A DNA stretch of 64,000 nucleotides from positions 10,176,013 to 10,240,012 of the forward strand of contig CM042565.1 in NCBI GenBank assembly GCA_023630585.1, written 5' to 3'. The position numbers and the translations under genes are program-made. Source of the stretch: Cranoglanis bouderius. Lineage: Eukaryota; Chordata; Actinopteri; Siluriformes; Cranoglanididae. The notes under the pieces are model-generated. The model saw only the letters and a list, made by a program, of their open reading frames with translations, was not told the origin of the DNA and made no database searches. This document shows, in pieces, positions 53,639-64,000 of the stretch; the first letter of the stretch is position 1; each line of letters starts with the position of its first letter.

Positions 53639-56381
53639 AAGAACAAGTGGCGTGCTTGTTTAAAGGGCCAGGCGCTGAGCCCTGTGATCTCTGCACTGAG
53701 GAGCAGCTGAAAAGACGTGCCAGATGTCTTGCATCAGCAAAACAGCCTAGTGACTAAAGTTGCAGTTGTCCAATATAAACCCATGCATGCATATACAGCC
53801 CACTGTCACAACTTTACAGATGTGCAAAACTTCAGTTTCTTTATGATTTCACTCTAAATAAACAAACAGTTATAGTTAGATGCTGTTAAACACTTTTGTA
53901 CTTTGTACTAGTTTGCTACGTGCAAGCGTGCATGTATTCCCACACAACTTGCTGATCTATCAGTTCCAAGTATAAATTGGAACGCATGCCAAAGCTCTAC
54001 ATACTGGTGTGATGAAGTATCTCCACATTGCAAAATGTAACTTAATGAGGCAGCCAGACACAAACAGAACATCAATCTGGACTCGCTGGCGAGACGTGCC
54101 CAGAACACGAACCTGCCAGCTTAAAAGGTTAAAGGTCAGACTGATCACTAGCAGGTGCTTTCGTGCGAATATGCCGGAGCAATGATGCATGGGTCATTTG
54201 GGGAACAGAAACAGACACACTCGCCCTGGTACAAACAGGAAAACTTTCTGTATGTAAAGCAGTTGGTTGTTGAACAGCTTAAGCAGACTTAAGAAACAAC
54301 TTTCCAAATCTCAGAATCACTGATCTGCTTACAGTACAAGACTTTAATCCCTTGCAATCAGTAGTTTGATACAGGCAGCAAGGATTGTCTCTTCTGCAAA
54401 TAGAACCAGAGGTACAGTACAAAACGATCTATACTGTGCACCAACTGGAACCATGTCATGTTTGTTTTATTTTTGCTGTTCCTAACAACCATCTGGGTCT
54501 AACATGCCAAATAATTTCTTATAAATGCAACATTATTGTGTTTACATTTTGCCCTCATCCTCCCATACAAGTAGATGAATGACAGAAGTGGATTCAGGGA
54601 TCTGCTGCGCGTGATAGCAGATGAATCTGATTTCCTCTCTGACTTTCACTGGCTGTTGCTCATCACTGTTCTTGCAACTAGCCTCAGAGGAGGAGCCCAC
54701 ACTATGATTCATTGCTATGAATATCAAACTTGCTTGAAAATATTGAGACTCAATAAGTGGTTGCGGCTGAAGTGCATAGCCAGTAGTTGCTGAGCTTGGG
54801 GGTTAGCCACCAAGCCCCAAAATTAGTCCATGACTTTGAAACCTGGGCTAAAATTTATATAGTGTGCACTAAATTTAAAAAAAGAAGCCCAAAATCCTGC
54901 ACATAATCCTGTGCTGCAGTCAACCGAAAGTCAGTAAGTACAAATACCTATATTATATAATAATGTCTAAAGCCTGGCTTGCTGACTTTGAGCCAGCTTG
55001 TGTATTTGCAGTCATTAATGCAAGGAAAGGTGAGAAATCAAGAGGACTTCCCAAAAACATCCTGTGATCTAATTCACTTCACATCTGGCAGGGAATGAAT
55101 CATCCAACATAGAAACCCTCTTAAAGACACATACACAGCTAGCATAATCCATATCCTTCCTTATCAAGCTCACCCAAACAACAGATGTGAGAGAGACAGA
55201 CAGCAACACAGATGGCAGGACAGAGGACATATTGAAGGGAGGAGAGAGAGTAGAGGAGAGTGTGACCTTCCAAAGGCCTCCGATAACCTCTGTAACTTCA
55301 ACTCTAATTAAACCCAGTCTCTAGAGCACTATAGTTATTCTCCAAATCTGTCTTGTCATTTCATTAAGCTACAATGCAAACGAGGTCAGATCAAGATTAT
55401 AGAATATTAAACTGCTTTTCATAAGTTCTCCACTTCAGCGGGTAATACCGTAGAATGGCCAAGAGGCCACTCTGCCACTATAAATGAGGACAATGACTCA
55501 ACATTTTCTGCATTACCCAACACGGGTCCTTGCCTCATCAAAACACTGGCCCGAGTTAACCTAGTGGCCAGAGATGTGAAAAGAAGTGCAAGTTAACCCA
55601 CTTGCAGAAATGTCTCCTTCACTTAATCCCCCACATCCTACATTAGCGCTGTCTCCAAGGCGGGTACTGAACTCCCATCATCCATCAGTGCCAGTGTGCC
55701 GACAGCCTGGAGACAGCATGGCAACACCCAGCCCTCTGTGTAGCCAGACATTACCTGCTGAGCTCATGGTAGAGTCAGGCAGATATTACTTGTGAGGGTC
55801 ACAAATGCAGCAGTTAGACTATAAGTCAGGATCAGTACTGACCTTTCAGCACAACAATACAAGTATGGAAGCAATAAAAGCTTAATGGTTACAGTTGACC
55901 AACGCATAAGTAGCCATATTTGAGTGATTTTCCACAGGTTCTCTGTGCTACACTGTGATTCAATGAAGAAAAAAAGAAAAGGAAAAAAAAACAAAAAAAA
56001 AACCAACATCTATGTGAAAGAAAATAAAAAGAACGGATTCAGAAAAACATCTGAAATGAATAGAAACCCTTCATATCCATAGTCTCTCAGATTAGTGGGA
56101 GGATCTTATCTGTACATCAAATGCATTGATTTCTAACTTCCAAACTACCATTATCCACCCCATCTGAAGGTGTCGACTCCAAAGGCATGGGAAGCCCATT
56201 TATTTATTTTTACAGAAGTATAAATCAGGTTCTAACCCATGACACTGCCACCAAAGCACTTCTCTGAACGTTTGTTTTGTCTGTGCTAGACAAACCGGGT
56301 GACAAGAAGACCAGAAAGGTTGCCAGGCTTCTATAAAGAATACTGAATTAGATGCTGGTTTTGGATTTTAGCTACGAAAGG
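53639..56381. other. upstream mtmr3 intron or 5' region, nothing recognised
   Basis: No coding exon, CpG-rich promoter or transposon terminus was found. The sequence is ordinary AT-rich DNA. Confidence 0.4.
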
Positions 56382-56733
56382 TATCCATCCATCTATCCAT
56401 TCTCTGGACCGCCTATCCTGCACAGGGTTGCGGGGAGCCTGAAGCCTATCCCAGAGGACGTGGGGCACAAGGCAGGGGACACCCTGGATTGTGTGCCAAC
56501 CCATCATAGGGCACAATTGCACACACCCCCCCCCCCATTTGGATGATTTAGAGATGCCAACCTACAACGCATGTCTTTGGACTGGGGGAGGCAATTGGAG
56601 TACCTGGAGGAAACCCTGAAGTATGGGGAGAACATGCAAACTCCATGCACAGAGGCAGGAATTGAACCCCCAACCCTGGAGGTGCGAGGTGAATGTGATA
56701 ACCACTAAGCCACCGTGCTCTGCCCCCCCTCCC
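56382..56733 (+). mobile_element. LINE 3'-end-like fish repeat, better copy
   Basis: It starts ATCCATCCATCTATCCATTC, then GGGTTGCGGGGAGCCTGAAG, GTGGGGCACAAGGCAGGGGA, CATGTCTTTGGACTGGGGGA and GGGGAGAACATGCAAACTCC, ending ATAACCACTAAGCCACCGTG. It is the same family as 6765-6985. Assignment to an L2-like LINE tail rests on remembered pattern. Confidence 0.65.
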
Positions 56734-58823
56734 CATGAAAAGTATATATTTAAGAAATGCTGTCTTTGAAGTGAAATGAAGAGAAGAAAAGGGTTGGAAA
56801 AGTAGTAGGCAGACTGACCAATCCATCTCAGCATTGGTTTAGAAGTGTGGCACTTTATGCAAGTAAATTAGCTCGTGGATAAGGATAAGAATAGTAGAAG
56901 CCAAAATGAGACAACTGTACAATAAAGACAAGTTTCAGTTCTGATTCACTAAACCACACAACACTACTGATGCCATGTAAGAGCATCAATAAGCACTCCA
57001 AGTTAGCATGTGCAGCTAATGTGATTTGCCACTACACACGAGCCCACTGGTGTGTTAATTCTATACTATAAATCCTCATTAGTCTGGTGCTCGAAAGACG
57101 ACTCTAAAGAGTGGGGGGGACACTGTGTTAAATGGAGAAGAAAAGAAAATCAAATAAAGAGTGAAGGACCAATTAGGCCTGCCAAACGCACTCGACACAG
57201 CCACGACCAGAACGGAAACAACCCGGAAAAATTACTGGACATGCTAAATCGCCCAAGACCAACTCTCTGAGATTGGGCCAATACCTTTGTTAGATGTTCG
57301 TTCCCGTAAATGCCAAACTGGCTCGATTAGTCAGACGACACCTGAGGGAAAATGATGGTTCACTCCTCCTGCTGTAAAGCCTTTTGGCAGACATTTTCTC
57401 CATTTCTCGCATTACTATCATAACTTGCGCTCTCTCCATTTCATCCCTTTTCTCTTTCTGATAAACATCCCACCTCTTTCCAGAGGATCCATTAAACTGA
57501 TGAATGGAATTCCAATCTTTCCATTTACACTTGGCATGAGGCCATGAGGGCAGATGTAGCAGAAGCTCAAGCGTTCGATTAGCAAAATGGATTGTTTCAA
57601 GGGTGTATGGAAAAATTTCTTTTGAAACAGCATACTCTCTACAAAAGCCTGATCAGCTTGTAGGTGCGTTAAACGAATACTTGAGCTTTTAAGATTATTA
57701 CTTGTTACATAGAACAAGATGATCCCAATAAATGGCTGAAGTTGATTACAGACTGTATCATAACGTGTTCTCCATGTCAAATTATACGAGGACCTTAGAC
57801 CTGAGATTACGTAATTACTGAGAAAATTACATTCTGCTCAAGTCATCAGTTAGGACGATCTGGACATGCATAAACAAACACCTTTATTAAAAGTAAATAA
57901 ATAAAAAGTGTTTTTTAGGTAATAAAGATATTTTCTGACTGTTAGCATGTTTCCTTTACATTTCACCTCTGCCAAAAACATTTGTAGTTGTACTGTGAGT
58001 TTTGCATAATTCTATGCCGTTCTTTTGGCTTTTAGATGGAATTTTAAACAAACTTTTCTGACATTGCCAGAATTTTATCATCAGCAGTCTTTAAAATCAG
58101 CCATCACGTTATGAATTCGAACACCAGCGATCTCAACTTGCAACCAAAGAATTTTTACGAATTTTACGATGTATGATTTTTGTCTGTGACCAACAATACA
58201 TTATTATATGTATTAAAAACACTTCTGCCTGCAGGATTCATTAAAGTGCTCCACATAAATGTATACTGACAGAATTCAGCATCTACTGTTAGACGTCCTT
58301 GTAAGTAAGCAGCAATTTTCTTCCCAGTACAGTTCAAAAAGTGTCAAAATTCATGTATGTAGTAATCACACACAAGCTACATATGCAGCAGATAAAGATT
58401 ATGTTAGGCAACTCCAAAATCCAGTCCAGTTTGGAAATTTGTGCGCTCCAAGACACCAGATTCACTCAGCAACTTAATTAACCTAATTTATTAGGAGTGT
58501 TAGAAACACACACAATTCTGTAAAGTCCAGTCTGCAGGGCAGGAATTGAGCAGTCCCTCCAGAATTTCGCGATTTTGCGAACGCAGAAATGAATGCAAAA
58601 TCAAGTGAACTCCGCAATAAAAGACGTCATCACAACGCACATTCAGCTAAAGCCCTCTCTGATTCATGTGCGTTGATCAGGAGTACAGCTAAAAGGTCTC
58701 ATTTACCAACAAACATCACTGCGAATCAATTTTGTGCAGTTGCAATTTCACCAATCCAAGTAGTTTTTCGCAAAAAAAACCACAAAATACTTTGCAAATT
58801 GGATCGCAAATTTTGGGGGGGGG

Positions 58824-58861
<38 letters not shown>

Positions 58862-59282
58862 ACAAAATCCTGTTCGTACTGATTAAGCTATTAAACTGCA
58901 ATTAAAATGTTCATGTCCACCACAGCAGGGGTTTCAAACACATAGCCAGCAGGTTCTCAAGCTTCCAATCCATCCCACCAATTGAATGAAGAATCTGTGT
59001 TGTAAATTAAAACTGCCATGTAGAGCATAATTGAACTTAAGGATCTGACAAAGAGCCAGTTTGGTTATTCCACTAGGCGGCAAACTCAGTGATCAACTCA
59101 GCTGCTGGCGAAATCCTAATGATATTTAATGAATTAGCAATGTAAAGTTTTGATGTATAATCCCAATTAAGTTCAGTACTACAAAATGGAGAGAAGTTTA
59201 AAACTGTTTAAACTGCAGTCTGTTCATCTGTTTTACAGGAGATACATGTTCAATCTAATTTTTTGGACTCTTTTTGAATATA
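56734..59282. other. upstream mtmr3 intron or 5' region, nothing recognised
   Basis: A G-run and A-run at about 58814-58858 are the only notable features. No gene was found. Confidence 0.4.
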
Positions 59283-59553
59283 CAGTTGCAATCAAAATTA
59301 TTCAACCCCCATTGCAAATCGGGTTTATTGTCAAAATGTACAGACTTTCAGCTGTTTGCAATGAACAAATCAAACAAAAGCAATTGAAAAAAAAAAAAAA
59401 AAAGTGTTGAGCTTAATAATAAACCTGGTTTGCAATGAAGTTCAACACTTTCAATTGCTTTTGTTTGATTTGTTCATTGCAAACAGCTGAAAGTCTGTAC
59501 ATTTTGACAATAAACCTGATTTGTAATGGGGGTTGAATAATTGATTGCAACTG
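59283..59553. mobile_element. palindromic Tc1/mariner MITE, 271 bp
   Basis: TA flanks both ends (59281-59282, 59554-59555). The ends CAGTTGCAATCAAAATTATTCA and TGAATAATTGATTGCAACTG are inverted, and the inversion continues almost to the centre (CAAAATGTACAGACTTTCAG and its reverse complement). A poly-A run marks the left arm. No transposase. Confidence 0.9.
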
Positions 59554-59555
59554 TA

Positions 59556-60966
59556 CTTTTCCGATCAAATAAGAAGAGCCATTGATGTGTTCTTGGTCTA
59601 CTGAATAGATTTTGTTGGTCTGGCCCACTTGACATTGGAATCATTAGTTTGACATACTGTGTGTCTCTTGTAGATATGAGAGTGTTTACGTCAAGAGTAT
59701 TGCTCAAATGCACAAAGGATACTCAAAGGTGAGAGGCTTGTCTGGCACGAGCACCAAATTACATAACAGCAAACAAACAAGTAGTGAAGCTAGAGGAATA
59801 AATCAACTGCAACAAATTACCTTAAATTAGGAAATGGACCAATCTTAAAATGAAAAGTGTTTAACAAATCATGTGCTGTTTATATGACACCATTTGTGCT
59901 GGCGTTATAGTGGAAAGTAGTGTGTGTCTACTTATTCATGAAGTGAATAAAGGAAAGACAAGAAAGAGATGGATGCTAGAACACCTGCAGCTCTCATTTG
60001 GTATTCTGGGAGACTGTCCTGCCCCAGACAGAAGCAATACATTTCCAAAAAGAGAGTGTGAAGTTTAATACCAGCCTCTTGGAAATCCACCACGGATATT
60101 CGGCATGTTACTCCATCCAATGAGCTATCCATCACCATCTTTCTCCTCCTACTATGTATCCATCATTCCTCGTGTACAGGTTCTCGGGGAACCGATGATG
60201 ACGTGGCGAGTCGTGCTGTGTTTCGGGGAAGCGCAAGTGTCGTATTACTGAAGTCTGGTCTATAACCATGCCGCATGGGTGTGTGATTATGCATGAGCTC
60301 GGAGAGGGGCTGTGAGAGCAAAACAAGAGGAGATTTTTCACTTCAAACAAGAAAAGACCTAATTACACCCAGGGAGAAATAGAGTATTTAAGTCTAAAAC
60401 TCATCCAGACACACTTTCTTACACTGCCCCAGATATACACAGATGAAAAAAAATAAATCAGAGGAAGATACAGAGACACACATGACACAGATAATTAGAG
60501 GAAAACAAGATGTGTGAGTAATAGAAAAAGCTAAAGGAAACAAGGAGTGTGTGCGCGTGTAATAGGAAAATAAAAAACTGAGCCACATCAGAGCAAGAGT
60601 CATTAATAAATATTAAGGTTTTCCTAAACACTACATTGTACAGCTGCATCTTATTAAACATTTAATTCAAACGCCTTTCGTCGACATGCTGACGATGCTT
60701 TCCTATGTGACCCATAATGTCGTTTGACTACCTGCTGATAGTGCTGCCAGTTGTATTTAACGCTTGCTTCATCTCTACCAAAAGAGAGTGACGCAGCAGC
60801 ACTTTAGTCATTTAGTCTGTCCAGCTCTGTCTCCTAATCTGTACACTCTGCTCAAACAGATCAGCTTCAACTTTCACGCTGATACCGCCATCAACACCAC
60901 AGTGCTCATCATCTTGTGCATCACTAACTAGAAGTGTCGTGTCTCTGTGCAACCTGACATCATATA
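59556..60966. other. upstream mtmr3 intron or 5' region, nothing recognised
   Basis: Non-coding sequence with no supported exon or repeat. Confidence 0.4.
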
Positions 60967-62467
60967 CAGGTGCATCTCAATAAATTAGAATGTCATGGAA
61001 AAGTTCATTTATTTCAGTAATTCAACTCAAATTGTGAAACTCGTGTAATAAATAAATTCAATGCACACAGACTGAAGTAGCTTAAGTCTTTGGTTCTTTT
61101 AATTGTGATTATTTTGGCTCACATTTAACAAAAACCCACCAATTCACTATCTCAACAAATTAGAATACTTAAGACCAATAAAAAAAAACAAAAAAACATT
61201 TGTGAATTGTTGGCCTTCTGGAAAGTATGTTCATTTACTGTACATGTACTCAATACTTGGTAGGGGCTCCTTTTGCTTTAATTACTGCCTCAATTCGGCG
61301 TGACATGGAGGTGATCAGTTTGTGGCACTGCTGAGGTGGTATGGAAGCCAGGTTTCTTTGACAGTGGCCTTCAGCTCATCTGCATTTTTTGGTCTCTTGT
61401 TTCTCATTTTCCTCTTGACAATACCCCATAGATTCTCTATGGGGTTCAGGTGTGGTGAGTTTGCTGGCCAGTCAAGCACACCAACACCATGGTCATTTAA
61501 GCAATTTTTGGTGCTTTTGGCAGTGTGGGCAGGTGCCAAATCCTGCTGGAAAATGAAATCAGCATCTTCAAAAAGCTGGTCAGCAGAAGGAAGCATGAAG
61601 TGCTCCAAAATTTCTTGGTAAACGGGTGCAGTGACTTTGGTTTTCAAAAAACACAATGGACCAACACCAACAGATGACATTGCACCCCAAATCATCACAG
61701 ACTGTGGAAACTGAACACTGGACTTCAAGCAACTTGGGCTATGAGCTTCTCCACCCTTCCTCCAGACTCTAGGACCTTGGTTTCCAAATGAAATACAAAA
61801 CTTGCTCTCATCTGAAAAGAGGACTTTGGACCACTGGGCAACAGTCCAGTTCTTCTTCTCCTTAGCCCAGGTAAGATGCATCTGACGTTGTCTGTGGTTC
61901 AGGAGTGGCTTAACAAGAGGAATACGACAACTGTAGCCAAATTCCTTGACACGTCTGTGTGTGGTGGCTCTTGATGCCTTGACCCCAGCCTCAGTCCATT
62001 CCTTGTGAAGTTCACTCAAATCCTTGAATCGATTTTGCTTGACAATCCTCATAAGGCTGCGGTTCTCTCGGTTGGTTGTGCATCTTTTTCTTCCACAATT
62101 TTTCCTTCCACTCAACTTTCTGTTAACATGCTTGGATACAGCACTCTGTGAACAGCCAGCTTCTTTGGCAATGAATGTTTGTGGCTTACCTAGTGAACCA
62201 AACTGAGAGACCATTTTGAAGGCTCAGAAAACCTTTGCAGGTGTTTTGAGTTGATTAGCATGTCACCATATTCTAATTTGTTGAGATAGTGAATTGGTGG
62301 GTTTTTGTTAAATGTAAACCAAAATCACAATTAAAAGAACCAAAAGACTTAAACTACTTCAGTCTGTGTGCATTGAATTTATTTAATACACGAGTTTCAC
62401 AATTTGAGTTGAATTACTGAAATAAATGAACTTTTCCGTGACATTCTAATTTATTGAGATGCACCTG
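60967..62467 (-). mobile_element. Tc1-like element, 1501 bp, best preserved in the window
   Basis: TA flanks both ends (60965-60966, 62468-62469). The termini CAGGTGCATCTCAATAAATTAG and CTAATTTATTGAGATGCACCTG are perfect inverses. The inverted repeats run about 200 bp and include TTCATTTATTTCAGTAATTCAA. The family is also seen as the 953-bp deletion derivative at 18866-19818 and the fragment at 5213-5425. Confidence 0.95.
61315..62214 (-). pseudogene. nearly intact DD34E transposase, one C-terminal frameshift
   Basis: A 299-residue frame starting MVSQFGSLGKPQTF has an N-terminal helix-turn-helix (residues 10-32), a GRPR-like basic hook (GRKNCGRKR, 36-44) and the catalytic triad D135 (LFSDESKF), D225 (FQQDLAPAHT) and E260 (NPIENLWG). 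D225 and E260 are 34 residues apart, the DD34E class. Compared with the sister copy at 19234-19524, one G is missing near 61346 (CCTGGCTTCC against CCTGGGCTTCC). This changes the frame after VKETW and replaces the normal C-terminus. The usual SPDLNP is SPHLNP here. Confidence 0.92.
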
Positions 62468-62469
62468 TA

Positions 62470-64000
62470 GCTGCACTGAATTCTGGAAATTTGAGTTTAG
62501 TGTTTGCCGTCTCCACTACTTCTACGTTGGATTTCTCATTATGACATTGAACATCACTGGAAAATGGTAAGTGAGAAAAGGAACTGCTAGCTCCTTTAAA
62601 AAAAAAAACAAAAAAAAAAACAAAAAAAAAAAAAAAAAAACAACAACAAATTGCTAGCGCAGTGACATTGGTGTTCAAACAATGAGCCTCTTTGAGGCCA
62701 CCATGCTAGAAAACCACTACTTTCTCACAGGAATACCAACAATACAGCAGCAATCACCAGAACCGCCAAGGACATCACAAACATTCCAATATAAACATAT
62801 TTAACTATATGTAACTAACTCCATCCTGAAACTAACCATAGTGTCGGGATGGAGTTTCCCTTTATAGGAAAAAAATAAGAAAAATTTTTAATCAGCTCAG
62901 GGCTGTGATGCTCTGCTAGACCCTACTAGATGGTAGACTCAAAGTACACACGATGTGGAGGAGTCTTGCCTCTGGATACTGAGTGTAATGAATAGTCACT
63001 TCCACACTGCAAGCATATTCTCACAGCTGTACTGAAAGTGCTGCATCAGCAGTCATGATCAGCTTTAAACTACACTCATTAATTCATTATTTCATACAGA
63101 AAGCTCTCAAACCTGCATCCAAACTAACTGTATTTACTGAATCTAGATTCCTGAATTCCAATGACAAAAAAAAAAAAAAAAAAAAACACCACAGGGTCTC
63201 TTCAGGGAAGCTTCTCATTATGGAGGATTTTCACATTTCCAGGGATGAGCTTTTAAAAATCTGCAGTGAGGAAATAACTTCAACTGAAAACAACATGGCT
63301 TGTGTGAAGTTGCAGGTGATAATTGTCAGAAACCAAAAGTGTTTCTACTCGTTTGCACCATAAACATCCTGTTTTGTGAAATGGAGGCTTGCCCATGATG
63401 TCACTAGTCACCACATCGATTCCCAGATCGTTCCAGAACACACTCTGCTTATACTGCATTTGTGGTTCAGATTTCTTTTGACTGCATGAACAAAGCACAA
63501 ACGCAGCTAGTTTGAAGTGTAAATCTTAGCTTTAACAGGATTTTCCACTGCATAAACAGAGCTGAGACAGAAATAAGACACGTGTTCATTTTCTTATTAT
63601 ACTTCGCAGGCTGTTTTTTCCACATGGTGAAGGTTTCACAGGTTTTCCCTCTATCGAATGTGTGAAAGTGTTAGAAATCAGGCTGCAAACCTAAGAACCT
63701 AAACATGGAAGGAAATTGTTTAAATCCAGTGCAGTACACAGTTAAAATAAAAGCTCTGTTTAAATTTGTTTAGTTGCCGTTTTCTTGCCTAATGTTCACT
63801 TTTTTGTTAATTAAAATAAATCAGTATGATTCCTCAAATCCTTTTAAGAGCTGTTAAAACGTTTTCAGTTTTTACGAGAGACATATGAATGAGCGCTTAA
63901 TAGCTTTACCCAGAATCCATAACTCCTTGCTGTTTAATCAGCACCCATCAACTAACAGAAATGAAGAGTTCTACACTTCAGAGAGACTGAAACGTTTCTC
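62470..64000. other. window end, nothing recognised
   Basis: A-runs occur near 62600-62640 and 63166-63186. There is no CpG-rich region or ATG exon that could be the missing mtmr3 first exon. If mtmr3 continues, this is still intron. Confidence 0.4.

Overview
This is a vertebrate genomic window, almost certainly from a teleost fish. The evidence is intron-rich coding on one strand with GT-AG introns, several families of Tc1/mariner-like elements, tRNA-derived SINEs of a common fish type, a SCAN-like-Gag Ty3/gypsy element, an RTE-like LINE and many (TA)n and (CA)n microsatellites. An otophysan such as a catfish is plausible, but the sequence alone does not settle it.

The window holds one recognisable host gene, mtmr3, on the minus strand. 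It encodes a myotubularin-related phosphoinositide 3-phosphatase with PH-GRAM, phosphatase, coiled-coil and FYVE modules. Seventeen coding exons were placed, from 52518 down to the stop codon at 9797. Their lengths sum to 3288 nt, they join in one frame, and every boundary has a GT donor and AG acceptor. The catalytic HCSDGWDR loop and the RRHHCR FYVE motif are intact. The start codon and 5' UTR were not found; they lie either in the unexplained 52519-64000 stretch or beyond the window.

Region by region: 1-7.7 kb is intergenic and packed with DNA-transposon debris. About 7.9-9.8 kb is probably mtmr3 3' UTR and downstream sequence. From 9.8 to 12 kb are the two FYVE exons, separated by an intron carrying a SINE and a 1079-bp hAT-like element. 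From 12.1 to 22.5 kb a single intron contains a multi-level nest of mobile elements. From 23 to 52.5 kb are the remaining mtmr3 exons, with Tc1 remnants, SINE copies and a diverged minisatellite in the introns. From 52.5 to 64 kb there is only repeat sequence, including a nearly intact Tc1-like transposase gene.

The most unusual object is the nest at 12.1-22.5 kb. A Tc1-like element is interrupted by an LTR retrotransposon with a GGTAC target duplication. That retrotransposon has its integrase domain upstream of reverse transcriptase, the Gmr1-group order, and a SCAN-like Gag. Its Gag linker has become a 2.3-kb, extremely GC-rich tandem repeat with no stop codons over long distances in five reading frames. 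The retrotransposon was later broken by a Tc1 element (itself carrying another Tc1 deletion derivative) and by an RTE-like LINE.
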